NCBI GenBank assembly: GCA_014190675.1
Contig: BJGT01000022.1
Span: forward strand, 1 to 34,599
DNA from: Comamonadaceae bacterium
Lineage (GTDB): Bacteria; Pseudomonadota; Gammaproteobacteria; Burkholderiales; Burkholderiaceae_C
Direction of reading: 5' to 3'
Length of the DNA stretch: 34,599 nucleotides
Below are positions 8,962 through 18,477 of the stretch, piece by piece (positions within the stretch are counted from its first letter, which is position 1; every line of letters starts with the position of its first letter). The translations under genes were made by a program, and so were the position numbers. The notes below the pieces were generated by a model. It did no database searches. It had not been told where the DNA came from and was given only the letters and a program-made list of their open reading frames with translations.

Positions 8962-11900
8962 CTACTTGACATCGACGACCTCTTTTTTGGCAGCATGAGC
9001 GCTGGCACTGGCTGGGGCTGACGTAGTTTTTTTGGCATGAATTTCGCCTAGGGCGCGCTTGTATTCGAGCGGAAAGACCTTGACGAATTTCAGTCGGGAC
9101 TGCTCCCAGTTGTCGAGCAGTTCACGGGCGCGTTTGCTGCCGGTCCAGCGGTTGTGGTCTTCGAGCAGTTTTTTCAATTGCACCTCGTCACTCTGTCCCT
9201 GGTGCCACAGTGCCGGTGGCAGGCTTTGCCGCTGCTCGGCCTGCGGCAACACCTTGTCCAGCGCCACCATGGCAGTGTTGCAGCGTGCGGAAAACTGTCC
9301 GTCTTCGTCATACACATAAGCGATACCGCCGCTCATGCCGGCGGCAAAGTTGCGCCCGGTTTTTCCCAGCACGGCCACGGTGCCACCGGTCATGTACTCG
9401 CAGCCATGGTCGCCAGTGCCCTCAACCACTGCGGTGGCACCAGACAGGCGCACCGCAAAGCGCTCGCCGGCCACGCCGCTAAAGAATGCCTCCCCGCTGG
9501 TGGCGCCATACATCACGGTGTTGCCCACAATGGTGTTGCGCACCGCCTCGCCCCGAAAATCAATGCTGGGGCGCACCACCACGCGGCCGCCCGACAGGCC
9601 CTTGCCGGTGTAGTCGTTGGCGTCGCCAATCAGGTAGAGCGTGATGCCGCTGGCCAAAAAGGCGGCAAAGGACTGGCCGCCGGTGCCTTCGAGCTGGATG
9701 CGGATGGTGTCGTCCGGCAATCCCAGGGGGTGAACCTGGGTGAGCGCGCCCGACAACATGGCACCGACCGAGCGGTTGACATTGCGCGCCACTTCCATGA
9801 ACTGCACCCGCTCGCCGCGGTCGATGGCCGGGCGGCTTTTGGCGATCAAGCGCTGGTCGAGCGCCTTCTCCAGGCCGTGGTCCTGGCGCTCGACCTGGTG
9901 CCGGGCCACCTCGGGGCCGACCGGCGGCATGGCAAACAAACGGCCAAAATCCAGGCCGCTGGCTTTCCAGTGGTCTATGCCTTGGCGCATGTCGAGCAGG
10001 TCGGCCCGGCCAATCAGGTCGTCGAACTTGCGGATGCCGAGCTGCGCCATGATTTGGCGCGCCTCCTCGGCAACAAAAAAGAAATAATTGACCACATGCT
10101 CTGGCTTGCCAGCGAATTTTTTGCGCAGTACCGGGTCCTGCGTGGCAACGCCAACCGGACAGGTATTGAGATGACACTTTCGCATCATGATGCAGCCCTC
10201 GACCACCAGCGGCGCGGTGGCGAACCCAAACTCATCAGCGCCCAGCAAGGCCCCCACCAGCACATCGCGGCCGGTTTTCATTTGGCCGTCGGCCTGCACC
10301 CGGATGCGGCCCCGCAGCCGGTTGAGCACCAGCGTCTGCTGGGTTTCTGCCAGGCCTATCTCCCAAGGGCTGCCGGCATGCTTGATGCTGGACCAGGGCG
10401 AGGCGCCGGTACCGCCATCATGGCCGGCAATCACCACATGATCGCTCTTGCACTTGGCCACGCCCGCGGCAATGGTGCCCACACCGATCTCGCTCACCAG
10501 CTTGACACTGATGCTGGCATGCGGTGCGACGTTTTTCAGGTCGTGGATGAGCTGCGCCAGGTCTTCAATGGAATAGATGTCGTGGTGCGGCGGCGGCGAG
10601 ATCAGACCCACGCCGGGCACCGAGTAGCGCAGCCGGCCAATGTAGTCACTCACCTTGCCGCCGGGCAGCTGGCCGCCCTCGCCCGGCTTGGCCCCCTGCG
10701 CCATCTTGATCTGGATCTGGTCGGCGCTGGTGAGGTACTCGGCGGTGACGCCAAAACGGCCTGAGGCCACCTGCTTGATGCGTGAGCGCAGCGAATCGCC
10801 TTCCTGCAGCGGCAGGTCGACCTCCACCACGTCCGCGCCAATCACGCTCTTGAGCGTGTCACCCTGCTTGATCGGGATGCCTTTTAGCTCGTTGCGGTAG
10901 CGGGCCGGGTCTTCGCCGCCCTCGCCGGTGTTGCTCTTTCCGCCGATGCGGTTCATGGCAACAGCCAGAGTGGCATGCGCCTCGGTGCTGATCGAGCCCA
11001 GCGACATAGCGCCGGTGGCAAAGCGCTTGACGATCTCGCTGGCCGGCTCCACCTCATCCACCGAAATAGCCCGGCTCGGCTCAAACCTGAACTCAAACAA
11101 ACCGCGCAGCGTCATGTGCCGTCGGCTCTGGTCGTTGATCAGCTCAGCGTATTCCTTGTAGGTGCTCCAATTGTTGGCACGGGTGCTGTGCTGCAGCTTG
11201 GCGATGGCATCGGGCGTCCACATGTGTTCCTCGCCACGCACGCGCCAGGCGTATTCACCGCCGGTGTCAAGCATAGTGGCAAGCACCGGGTCGGCGCTGA
11301 AGGCGGCGCGGTGCATGCGAATCGCCTCTTCGGCAATCTCGAACACGCCGATGCCCTCGACCCGGCTGGGCGTGCCGCTGAAATACTTGGCCACCGTGGC
11401 GCTGGACAGGCCGATAGCTTCAAACAACTGGGCGCCACAGTAACTCATGTAGGTGGAGACGCCCATCTTGGACATGATCTTGGAGAGGCCTTTGCCCACC
11501 GCCTTGATGTAGTTGTAGATGGCCTTGTCAGCACCCAGTTCCCCCGGCAGGTCCTGGTGCATGCTGTGCAGGGTTTCTAGGGCAAGGTAAGGGTGCACGG
11601 CCTCGGCACCATAACCGGCCAGCACCCCGAAGTGGTGCACCTCGCGCGCCGAACCAGTTTCCACCACCAGACCGGCTGAGGTGCGCAGCCCCGCTTGCAC
11701 CAAGTGCTGGTGGATCGCGGACAGGGCCAGCAGTGCCGGAATGGCGACCTGGGTGGCACTGATGGCGCGGTCGCTGATGATCAGAATGTTTTTGGCGCCC
11801 CTGATCGCATCCACCGCCTCGGCGCAGAGCGAGGCCAGTTTGGCCTCCACGCCTTCATGGCCCCAGGCCAGCGGGTAGGTGATGTCGATGGTGTGGCTGC

Positions 11901-13734
11901 GGAACTTGCCCTGGGTGTGGCGCTCGATGTCGCGCAGCTTGCTCATGTCGTCAAAGCTGAGTACCGGCTGGCTGACCTCCAGGCGCATTGGCGGGTTGAC
12001 CTGGTTGATGTCGAGCAGGTTGGGTTTGGGGCCGATAAAGGACACCAGGCTCATCACGATTGCCTCGCGGATCGGGTCGATCGGCGGGTTGGTCACCTGG
12101 GCGAACAGCTGCTTAAAGTAGTTGTAGAGCGGCTTGTTCTTGTTGGACAGCACCGCCAACGGGCTGTCATTGCCCATCGAGCCAATGCCCTCTTCGCCGG
12201 CACCGGCCATGGGTGCGATCAGGAACTTGAGGTCTTCCTGGGTGAAACCAAAAGCCTGTTGGCGGTCTAGCAGGCTGACGCTGTCGGTGAGGCGTTTGGG
12301 CACGAATGCTGCGGGCAGATCGGCGCTTGCGCCATCCAGGCGGCGCTCCACAAGGGCCAGGTCGTCGAGCTTGATGCGCAGATTCTCGATCCACTGCTTG
12401 TAGGGCTTGCTGTTGGCCAGGTTGGCCTTGAGTTCCTCATCATCGATCATGCGGCCCTGCTCCAGATCGATCAGGAACATCTTGCCAGGCTGCAAGCGCC
12501 ATTTGCGTACGATTTTGTTCTCTGGCACGGGCAGCACGCCAGACTCGGAGCCCATGATCACCAGGTCGTCGTCGGTGATGCAGTAGCGCGAGGGGCGCAG
12601 GCCATTGCGGTCCAGTGTGGCGCCGATCTGACGGCCGTCGGTGAAGACAATGCTAGCCGGGCCGTCCCAGGGCTCCAGCATGGCCGCGTGGTACTCATAA
12701 AAGGCTCGGCGACGCTCGTCCATGGTGCTGTGCTGCTCCCAGGGCTCGGGGATCATCATCATCACCGCCTGGCTGATCGGGTAGCCGGCCATGGTCAGCA
12801 GTTCCAGGCAGTTGTCAAAAGTGGCGGTGTCGGACTGGCCGGCAAAGCTGATCGGATAGAGCTTTTGCAGGTCGGCGCCGAGCACCGGCGAGGACATCAC
12901 GCCTTCCCGGGCCTTCATCCAGTTGTAGTTGCCCTTGACGGTGTTGATCTCGCCGTTGTGCGCCACATAGCGGTAGGGGTGGGCCAGCGGCCACTCGGGG
13001 AAGGTGTTGGTGGAAAAGCGCTGGTGCACCAAGCCCAGGGCAGAGACGCAACGCGGGTCTTCCAGATCGCGGAAATAGGTGCCCACCTGGTCGGCCAGCA
13101 GCAGACCCTTGTAAACCACGGTGCGGCTGGACATGCTGGGCACGTAATACTCTTTGCTGTGCTTGAGATGCAGGTTTTGGATGGCGGCGCTGGCGGTCTT
13201 GCGAATCACATACAGCTTGCGCTCCAGCGCGTCCTGCACGATCACATCGTTGCCGCGGCCAATAAACACCTGGCGCAGCACCGGCTCTTTGTCGCGCACG
13301 GTGGGGGACATCGGCATCTCGCGGTTGACCGGCACATCGCGCCAGCCCAGCAGCACCTGGCCCTCGGTTCGGATGGCCCGCTCCATCTCCTGCTCGCAGG
13401 CGAGCCGGCTGGCATGCTCCTTGGGCAAAAAGATCATGCCAACGCCATACTCGCCCGGCGGCGGCAGCGCCACGCCCTGCGCCGCCATCTCTTGCCGGTA
13501 CAGGGCATCAGGCAGTTGCACCAAGATACCCGCCCCATCCCCCATCAGCTTGTCAGCCCCCACCGCGCCGCGATGGTCCAGGTTTTCGAGAATCTTGAGC
13601 GCGTTCTTGACAATCGAATGGCTCTTCTCACCCCGGATATGCGCCACAAAACCAACGCCACAGGCGTCATGCTCATACGCACTGTCATATAAACCCTGGT
13701 TTTTAGCAAACTCAATCTCAGCCGCCGTCGTCAT
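8962..13734 (-). CDS. gltB: Glutamate synthase (NADPH) large subunit
   Basis: The 1590-residue GOGAT alpha subunit forms two glutamates from glutamine and 2-oxoglutarate. [10 protein letters not shown] places the catalytic amidotransferase cysteine at residue 25, after a propeptide that is normally cleaved. The class II amidotransferase domain is followed by a central domain and the FMN/2-oxoglutarate synthase domain, which contains the 3Fe-4S motif [13 protein letters not shown] around residues 1181–1192. The C-terminal GXGXG beta-helix includes [11 protein letters not shown] and [21 protein letters not shown]. Length is at the upper end of the normal range because of a short Ala/Lys-rich tail. 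A good AGGAG ribosome site precedes the ATG. Confidence 0.98.
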   Translation of the reverse strand: MTTAAEIEFAKNQGLYDSAYEHDACGVGFVAHIRGEKSHSIVKNALKILENLDHRGAVGADKLMGDGAGILVQLPDALYRQEMAAQGVALPPPGEYGVGMIFLPKEHASRLACEQEMERAIRTEGQVLLGWRDVPVNREMPMSPTVRDKEPVLRQVFIGRGNDVIVQDALERKLYVIRKTASAAIQNLHLKHSKEYYVPSMSSRTVVYKGLLLADQVGTYFRDLEDPRCVSALGLVHQRFSTNTFPEWPLAHPYRYVAHNGEINTVKGNYNWMKAREGVMSSPVLGADLQKLYPISFAGQSDTATFDNCLELLTMAGYPISQAVMMMIPEPWEQHSTMDERRRAFYEYHAAMLEPWDGPASIVFTDGRQIGATLDRNGLRPSRYCITDDDLVIMGSESGVLPVPENKIVRKWRLQPGKMFLIDLEQGRMIDDEELKANLANSKPYKQWIENLRIKLDDLALVERRLDGASADLPAAFVPKRLTDSVSLLDRQQAFGFTQEDLKFLIAPMAGAGEEGIGSMGNDSPLAVLSNKNKPLYNYFKQLFAQVTNPPIDPIREAIVMSLVSFIGPKPNLLDINQVNPPMRLEVSQPVLSFDDMSKLRDIERHTQGKFRSHTIDITYPLAWGHEGVEAKLASLCAEAVDAIRGAKNILIISDRAISATQVAIPALLALSAIHQHLVQAGLRTSAGLVVETGSAREVHHFGVLAGYGAEAVHPYLALETLHSMHQDLPGELGADKAIYNYIKAVGKGLSKIMSKMGVSTYMSYCGAQLFEAIGLSSATVAKYFSGTPSRVEGIGVFEIAEEAIRMHRAAFSADPVLATMLDTGGEYAWRVRGEEHMWTPDAIAKLQHSTRANNWSTYKEYAELINDQSRRHMTLRGLFEFRFEPSRAISVDEVEPASEIVKRFATGAMSLGSISTEAHATLAVAMNRIGGKSNTGEGGEDPARYRNELKGIPIKQGDTLKSVIGADVVEVDLPLQEGDSLRSRIKQVASGRFGVTAEYLTSADQIQIKMAQGAKPGEGGQLPGGKVSDYIGRLRYSVPGVGLISPPPHHDIYSIEDLAQLIHDLKNVAPHASISVKLVSEIGVGTIAAGVAKCKSDHVVIAGHDGGTGASPWSSIKHAGSPWEIGLAETQQTLVLNRLRGRIRVQADGQMKTGRDVLVGALLGADEFGFATAPLVVEGCIMMRKCHLNTCPVGVATQDPVLRKKFAGKPEHVVNYFFFVAEEARQIMAQLGIRKFDDLIGRADLLDMRQGIDHWKASGLDFGRLFAMPPVGPEVARHQVERQDHGLEKALDQRLIAKSRPAIDRGERVQFMEVARNVNRSVGAMLSGALTQVHPLGLPDDTIRIQLEGTGGQSFAAFLASGITLYLIGDANDYTGKGLSGGRVVVRPSIDFRGEAVRNTIVGNTVMYGATSGEAFFSGVAGERFAVRLSGATAVVEGTGDHGCEYMTGGTVAVLGKTGRNFAAGMSGGIAYVYDEDGQFSARCNTAMVALDKVLPQAEQRQSLPPALWHQGQSDEVQLKKLLEDHNRWTGSKRARELLDNWEQSRLKFVKVFPLEYKRALGEIHAKKTTSAPASASAHAAKKEVVDVK

Positions 13735-13800
13735 GGCCCACTCCTAAATACAACTCGGGGCAAGCAGATTACTGCATTGCAACAAAAACACCAAACCCTT

Positions 13801-13823
13801 TAATTGGGGTCAGATTCCAATTA
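13801..13823. repeat. Left REP-like hairpin of the RAYT unit
   Basis: TAATTGG (13801–13807) and CCAATTA (13817–13823) are perfectly complementary around the nine-base loop GGTCAGATT. The identical sequence in inverted orientation stands at 14664–14686. Such imperfect or perfect hairpins flanking the gene are the expected substrates of RAYT proteins. Confidence 0.8.
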
Positions 13824-13915
13824 AATGGCGTTAAATCAAAACCCTATTTTATTGGGGACAGATCAAAAATCACGGCGAGCTAAGGGGGCAACCCTGCTCA
13901 TGCATGGGTTTTTCA

Positions 13916-14611
13916 TCATGGTTTGATCGCCGCCGCTGGACGGCCGGCCTGCCCTTTACTCACCCGGCGCTGGGTTCTCTTTTGTAAATCCGCAACAAAA
14001 TCAGGCTCGCCAAAGGCCCAGCCGCGCAGGGTTGCGGCCGTCAAAGCCAGTTGCTGCACCGGATTGACGCCCGATTGCACCAATTCGGCGTAGGCGGCCT
14101 CCCGTGCGAAGGGGGTGTTACCCAGAGTCCAGGTCAGGGCATGCGGTGTCACCAACTTGTCGGTGCCGCGGCCAATATAGTGGCCATGGCTGGACCAGGG
14201 GTAGTCGGCGGCCTGGGCGACCATGCCGGCGCGCACCGGGTTGAGGTCAATGTAGGCCATGCAGGCCAGCAGGTAACGATCGGTTTGGATCAGCGTGGAC
14301 TTGTAGCGCCCCTCCCACAGAGTGCCGGTGCGGCCCTGAGAGTCGTTGAAATAGCGCACATAACGCCGGCCAAGCGCCTGCATCATCAGCGGCAGGCCCT
14401 CGGCCGTCTGCGGCGTGGCAAGCAGGTGGAAGTGGTTACTCATCAGCACATAGGCGTGAATGGCAACCTCGAAAAGGCGGGCGTTTTCGTCAAGCAGATC
14501 GAGCAAACGCTGGTAATCGGCCGCCCGCACAAAAGTCGCCTGGCGGTTGTTGCCACGCTGAATCACATGGTGCGGGTAATCGGGCAGCGTGAGTCTGGGC
14601 AGTCGGGCCAT
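13916..14611 (-). CDS. REP-associated tyrosine transposase (Y1/HUH family)
   Basis: A 231-residue Y1 transposase of the IS200-like family, RAYT subgroup. It has YPHHVIQRGNNRQ at the N-terminus, the HUH metal motif in MSNHFHLL (His60, His62) and the catalytic tyrosine in MAYIDLNPVRAGM (Tyr120). TLWEGRYKS between them is also typical. The motif set looks intact, so the enzyme may be active. I chose the ATG giving MARLPRLTLPDYP; five upstream codons are also open. It makes single-strand cuts at REP hairpins in characterised relatives. The gene sits inside the inverted repeats described above. Confidence 0.93.
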   Translation of the reverse strand: MARLPRLTLPDYPHHVIQRGNNRQATFVRAADYQRLLDLLDENARLFEVAIHAYVLMSNHFHLLATPQTAEGLPLMMQALGRRYVRYFNDSQGRTGTLWEGRYKSTLIQTDRYLLACMAYIDLNPVRAGMVAQAADYPWSSHGHYIGRGTDKLVTPHALTWTLGNTPFAREAAYAELVQSGVNPVQQLALTAATLRGWAFGEPDFVADLQKRTQRRVSKGQAGRPAAAIKP

Positions 14612-14637
14612 AGCATCTCCAAGCAAGGCCCAGATGA

Positions 14638-14686
14638 TAATTAGAATCTGACCCCAATTAATTTAATTGGAATCTGACCCCAATTA
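14638..14686. repeat. Right tandem REP-like repeats of the RAYT unit
   Basis: Two direct copies of a 23-base motif, at 14638–14660 and 14664–14686, differ at one base and are spaced by three bases. The outer copy forms the hairpin TAATTGG-N9-CCAATTA; in the inner copy one stem base is mismatched (TAATTAG). The outer copy is read as codons by the methyltransferase gene, and the TAA stop of that gene lies in the end of the inner copy. Confidence 0.85.
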
Positions 14687-15548
14687 GGTTGAGCAGACCG
14701 AACTCTTGCAGGATCGCGCGCAGGTGGTCGGCGGCGCTTTGCTTGGGCTGGCCGGTGTGGCGGGCGATGATGAGTTCGTTTTTTAGGCTGTGCTCCCAGC
14801 CCACCAGTTCGGTCACGGTGACCTGGTAGCCACGGGCCTCCAGATACAGGCAGCGCAGCACATTGGTGATTTGGCTGCCCATCTCCCGGGTATGCAGGGG
14901 ATGGCGCCACAGCTCAGCCAGCGGGGTGCGCGACAGCGACAGCACCCTGTTCTGACCGAGCAGGCGGGCAACTTCGGCCTGGCAGCAGGGCGCCAGCACC
15001 ATGTATTTGGCCTGTTTGGCCAGGCCGAAGGCAATGGCATCGTCGGTGGCGGTGTCACAGGCGTGCAGCGCGGTGACCATGTCCATCTGCGCTGGCAATT
15101 GGGCGGCATGGCTTGACTCGGCCACGCTCAGGTTCAGAAACGACATGCGCTCAAAACCCAGCCGCGCCGCCAGCTCGCGTGAATTTTGCACCAATTCGGT
15201 GCGGCTCTCGATGCCGTAAGTATGCCCGCTGGTCCGCGCCTTGAAAAACAGGTCGTACAGAATGAAGCCCAGGTAGGATTTGCCCGCGCCATGGTCGGCC
15301 AGGGTGATGCCGCCGGCCGGCTCACCCAGCGCCAGCAACAGTGGCTCGATGAACTGGAACAGGTGGTAGACCTGCTTAAGTTTGCGACGCGAGTCCTGGT
15401 TAAGCTTGCGCTCGCGGGTGAGGATGTGCAGCGCTTGCAACAGTTCGACCGACTGGCCTGGCCGGACCTCGGGCGGCAAGTCGCCGGCGGCCAAGGGCTG
15501 CTTCGAGTCGCCCACCCTTATAGCGCCTTTGGACTGCTTGTCTTTCAT
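14658..15548 (-). CDS. Class I SAM-dependent methyltransferase, Methyltransf_32-like
   Basis: A protein of about 296 residues with a Rossmann methyltransferase core. LADHGAGKSYLGFILY is the SAM-binding motif I, GIESRTELV resembles motif II, and MVTALHACDTATDDAI plus MVLAPCCQAE are typical of the Methyltransf_32 group, which also contains Trm13- and METTL25-like proteins. The substrate is unknown; RNA is a guess from relatives. The start is taken at the ATG giving MKDKQSKG, although the frame is open 24 codons further up inside the DUF1415 gene. The last nine residues, LIGVRFQLN, come from the RAYT terminal repeat, so the original C-terminus was probably replaced. Confidence 0.82.
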   Translation of the reverse strand: MKDKQSKGAIRVGDSKQPLAAGDLPPEVRPGQSVELLQALHILTRERKLNQDSRRKLKQVYHLFQFIEPLLLALGEPAGGITLADHGAGKSYLGFILYDLFFKARTSGHTYGIESRTELVQNSRELAARLGFERMSFLNLSVAESSHAAQLPAQMDMVTALHACDTATDDAIAFGLAKQAKYMVLAPCCQAEVARLLGQNRVLSLSRTPLAELWRHPLHTREMGSQITNVLRCLYLEARGYQVTVTELVGWEHSLKNELIIARHTGQPKQSAADHLRAILQEFGLLNLIGVRFQLN

Positions 15549-15550
15549 AA

Positions 15551-15570
15551 GAGATTGTCCGGACAATCTC
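15551..15570. promoter_or_regulatory. Perfect 20-bp palindrome before the methyltransferase start
   Basis: GAGATTGTCC followed by GGACAATCTC is a perfect palindrome with no spacer. It starts three bases after the DUF1415 stop codon and ends two bases from the chosen methyltransferase ATG. It could be an operator for a dimeric regulator, an RNA hairpin that blocks the ribosome site, or a terminator, although no T-run follows on the minus strand. Confidence 0.6.
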
Positions 15571-15573
15571 GGT

Positions 15574-16143
15574 TCATACCGGCTGGTCCAGGCCAAGCTT
15601 GGCCCAGGCGGACGCGCCAAGCGCGTTCAAGGTCTGGGCGTTGCGCTGGTAAATGTCGGCAGCATCGGGAAAGGTGTGAAGTGCGCGGCTGATGCTGTCT
15701 TCACGCAAGAGGTGCAGCGTGGGATAGGGCGCGCGGTTGCTGCAGTTGCTCATGTCCTCGGGACTGGCATCGGCAAACTGGTAGCGCGGGTGAAAGCTGG
15801 CTATCTGCAAAACCCCGTCCAGCCCCAGCTTGCGCAGCAGACGGTCGGCCCGTCCCAAACAGGCGTTGAATTCTAAAAAATCAGCCAGCGCTTCGGGCGC
15901 CACCAGCAGCGTGGTGTCGCGCAGGGCCGGGTCGGCCTGCTGCAAATCGAGTAATTCTTGGCGCAGCGCATCCAGCAGCTCGGTGGCATCGCTGGCCGCG
16001 CTCACCGCATAGTGGATTTGGCCCTTGGCATGCACCGCTTTGGCAAAGGGGCACAGGTTCAGGCCAATCACGGCCCGCTCCAACCAGCGCTGCATCTGCA
16101 GTTGCACACGGGCGGCGTCGGGATGGGCCGGCCGGTACATCAT
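15574..16143 (-). CDS. DUF1415 family protein
   Basis: A 189-residue cytoplasmic protein of the DUF1415 family. Conserved pieces include LNLCPFAKAVHAKGQIHY near the N-terminus, FLEFNACLGRADRLLRKLG in the middle, and FHPRYQFADASPEDMSNCSNRAPYPT, which carries the characteristic Asn-Cys-Ser-Asn-Arg-Ser/Ala-Pro-Tyr-Pro stretch. No biochemical function is established that I can cite from sequence. The start ATG overlaps the dgt stop codon (ATGA), so it is translated with dgt. Confidence 0.88.
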   Translation of the reverse strand: MMYRPAHPDAARVQLQMQRWLERAVIGLNLCPFAKAVHAKGQIHYAVSAASDATELLDALRQELLDLQQADPALRDTTLLVAPEALADFLEFNACLGRADRLLRKLGLDGVLQIASFHPRYQFADASPEDMSNCSNRAPYPTLHLLREDSISRALHTFPDAADIYQRNAQTLNALGASAWAKLGLDQPV

Positions 16144-17315
16144 GGCAGCAGGCGCTGGCCGCTGAGCCGCTCGTGCTCTCGGGTGGCAAAGCGGTCGGTC
16201 ATGCCGGCAATGTAGTCGGCGACTACCCGGGCCATGCTGGCCGCCGCACCGGGCGAACCGACCAAAGCTTTGCTGCGCGCAGCAAAGCCCTCAGCCATAT
16301 CCTGCGGCTGCACCAGGTACAGGTCAAACAGCTCTTGCACCACCTGTTGCGCCAGCCGGGTGGTGTCCATGACGCGCGGATGGCGGTACAACTGGTGCAG
16401 CAAAAAGGTCTTGAGTGCCTGGGAACGCTCGGCCATGCCAGGGCTGAACCGAACCAGGCCAGGCAGTTGACGCACCGCCGCCACATCCGCCGGCTCAGCT
16501 TCGCGTAGCGCCTGCGCGCTAGCGGCGGTCAGGTCATAAACCTGTGCATTGAGCATCCGCCGGATGGTCTCGTAGAGCAAGCGCCGGCCCTGCGAGCGCT
16601 CGGCCAGGCCCGGGAACTCCAACAAAATTTCCCGTCGAAAATCATCTACGAGTGGTACCTGCTGCAACTGCGCCAGGGTGATCAGGCCGGAGCGCACACC
16701 ATCATCAATGTCGTGTGCGTTGTAGGCGATCTCATCGGCAAGGTTACACAGCTGCGCCTCCAGGCTGGGCTGGCTGTGCACCAGAAAGCGCTGCCCCACC
16801 CCGCCCGGCTCCTGCTGTTCGAGCGCCTGTGCATGCTTGGGCGAGCAGTGTTTGAGGATGCCCTCGCGCGTCTCAAAACACAGGTTCAGGCCGTCGAACT
16901 CGGGGTAGCGCTCCTCCAGCCGATCAACCACGCGCAGGCTTTGCAGGTTGTGCTCAAAGCCGCCAAAGGGCTGCATGCAGGCATTGAGTGCGTCCTGCCC
17001 GGCGTGTCCAAACGGGGTGTGTCCGAGGTCATGGGCCAGGGCAATCGCCTCCACCAGGTCTTCGTTGAGGCGCAGCCCGCGGGCCATGGAGCGAGCGAGC
17101 TGGGCCACCTCCAGCGAATGTGTCAGCCGGGTGCGAAACAGGTCGCCTTCGTGGTTGAGAAAAACCTGCGTCTTGTAGACCAGCCGACGAAATGCGGTGC
17201 AGTGCACGATGCGGTCGCGATCCCTTTGAAACTCGGTGCGCGTGGGCGCTGGCGCCTGGGCAAAGCGCCGGCCACGCGAATGGTCTGGGTGGCAGGCATA
17301 GGGGGCCAGGCTCAT
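16140..17315 (-). CDS. dgt: dGTPase-like HD-domain triphosphohydrolase
   Basis: A 391-residue HD-domain protein of the dNTP triphosphohydrolase family, which hydrolyses dNTPs to nucleosides and triphosphate. Metal ligands are visible as RTRLTHSLEVAQ (His66), AHDLGHTPFGHAG (His95, Asp96) and a later Asp in AYNAHDIDDGVRSG. The N-terminal FQRDRDRIVHCTAFRRLVYKTQVF is highly conserved. The length matches the shorter dGTPase-like subgroup rather than E. coli Dgt. The stop of aroB is one base upstream of its start and its own stop overlaps the DUF1415 gene. Confidence 0.95.
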   Translation of the reverse strand: MSLAPYACHPDHSRGRRFAQAPAPTRTEFQRDRDRIVHCTAFRRLVYKTQVFLNHEGDLFRTRLTHSLEVAQLARSMARGLRLNEDLVEAIALAHDLGHTPFGHAGQDALNACMQPFGGFEHNLQSLRVVDRLEERYPEFDGLNLCFETREGILKHCSPKHAQALEQQEPGGVGQRFLVHSQPSLEAQLCNLADEIAYNAHDIDDGVRSGLITLAQLQQVPLVDDFRREILLEFPGLAERSQGRRLLYETIRRMLNAQVYDLTAASAQALREAEPADVAAVRQLPGLVRFSPGMAERSQALKTFLLHQLYRHPRVMDTTRLAQQVVQELFDLYLVQPQDMAEGFAARSKALVGSPGAAASMARVVADYIAGMTDRFATREHERLSGQRLLP

Positions 17316-17316
17316 A

Positions 17317-18423
17317 TCAGGCGCAGCAGGCCTCGATCACCTCACGCACCAGCGCATCCGGCGCCGGGCGTACTGTGGCCCGGCCTGGCCCGTCGATCAG
17401 CACAAAACGAATTTCCCCGGCCTGAGATTTTTTGTCCAGACGCATCAGCTCCAGGTAGCGCCCGGCGTTGTCGTCTGCAGCCAGCTGTGGGCCACGCACC
17501 GGCAGTCCGGCCCTGGCAATCAGCGCGGTGAGGCGCTGCGCAAAAGCCGGCTCTATCAGGCCGAGCCTGCAGGACAACTCGGCCGCCATCACCATGCCGC
17601 AGCCCACCGCCTCGCCGTGCAGCCACTGCCCATAACCCAGACCGGTTTCGATGGCGTGGCCAAAGGTGTGGCCAAAGTTCAAAACAGCGCGCAAGCCAGC
17701 TTCGCGCTCGTCCTGCGCCACCACGTGGGCTTTGATCTCGCAGCTGCGCTTGACCGCATGGGCCAGCGCAACCGTGTCACGGGCCAGCAGCGCATGCAGA
17801 TTGGTCTCGATCCAGTCCAAAAAGCCCAGGTCTGCTATCGGGCCATACTTGATGACCTCGGCCAGGCCGGCGCTGAGTTCGCGCTCGGGCAGGGTGCGCA
17901 GTACCTCCAGGTCGCACACCACCAACTGCGGCTGGTAGAAGGCGCCTATCATGTTCTTGCCCAGCGGGTGGTTGATGCCGGTCTTGCCACCGACCGACGA
18001 ATCGACCTGCGCCAGCAGCGTGGTGGGCAGTTGCACAAAAGGCACGCCGCGCATGAAACTGGCCGCGGCAAAGCCGGTCATGTCGCCGACCACCCCGCCA
18101 CCGAGCGCAAACAGCACCGTCTTGCGGTCGCAAGCCTGGCCCAGCAGGGCGTCAAAAATCAGGTTCAGGGTCTGCCAGGTCTTGTGCTGCTCGCCATCGG
18201 GCAGCACCACCTCTTGAATTTGCCGGTACTTGCCCTGCAGCGCGCCGCGCAGGCCCTGCAGGTAGAGCGGGGCCACCGTGGCATTGGTGACGATCAAGGC
18301 CTGGCTGGCCTCTGGCAGGTCGGCGTAGGTCTGCGGCTGAGCAATCAGGCCGCCGCCAATCAGGATCGGGTAACTGCGCTGCGCCAGGTCGATGCTGACA
18401 AGTTGGGCGGGTGCATGCTTCAT
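17317..18423 (-). CDS. aroB: 3-dehydroquinate synthase
   Basis: A 368-residue enzyme that converts DAHP to 3-dehydroquinate, the second step of the shikimate pathway, using NAD and a divalent metal. The NAD-binding region has [20 protein letters not shown], followed by [19 protein letters not shown] and [11 protein letters not shown], which holds metal-binding histidines. Also visible is HGEAVGCGM. Its partner aroK lies directly upstream, a common proteobacterial pairing. Confidence 0.97.
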   Translation of the reverse strand: MKHAPAQLVSIDLAQRSYPILIGGGLIAQPQTYADLPEASQALIVTNATVAPLYLQGLRGALQGKYRQIQEVVLPDGEQHKTWQTLNLIFDALLGQACDRKTVLFALGGGVVGDMTGFAAASFMRGVPFVQLPTTLLAQVDSSVGGKTGINHPLGKNMIGAFYQPQLVVCDLEVLRTLPERELSAGLAEVIKYGPIADLGFLDWIETNLHALLARDTVALAHAVKRSCEIKAHVVAQDEREAGLRAVLNFGHTFGHAIETGLGYGQWLHGEAVGCGMVMAAELSCRLGLIEPAFAQRLTALIARAGLPVRGPQLAADDNAGRYLELMRLDKKSQAGEIRFVLIDGPGRATVRPAPDALVREVIEACCA

Positions 18424-18477
18424 GGCCGCGAGTTTAGGGGCTGCTGGGGCCGCGGGCGCCGCCGGGGCCGGCCCAGC

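Larger units (their letters stand above)
13801..14686 (-). mobile_element. REP-associated tyrosine transposase (RAYT) unit
   Basis: A self-contained unit of about 0.89 kb. Its outer ends (13801–13826 and 14661–14686) are a perfect 26-bp inverted repeat. Each end contains the REP-like hairpin TAATTGG-N9-CCAATTA. The only gene is a Y1 transposase on the minus strand. A second, inner copy of the motif lies at each end: 14638–14660 on the right (22 of 23 bases equal to the outer copy) and a degenerate ATTGGGGACAGAT near 13851 on the left. The unit separates gltB from the methyltransferase gene and ends 66 bp upstream of the gltB start. Exact element borders and any target-site preference cannot be determined from one copy. 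Confidence 0.8.

Noticed and set aside
7290-8969. 559-codon plus-strand frame opposite gltD
   Set aside because: Antisense to a complete, motif-rich gltD; high GC creates long open antisense frames.
9154-10764. 536-codon plus-strand frame opposite gltB
   Set aside because: Antisense shadow of the GOGAT C-terminal half; composition is not protein-like.
14641-14910. 89-codon minus-strand frame ending in a repeat-encoded KLIGVRF
   Set aside because: It overlaps the methyltransferase in another frame. It ends in the repeat only because the repeat is open in more than one frame.
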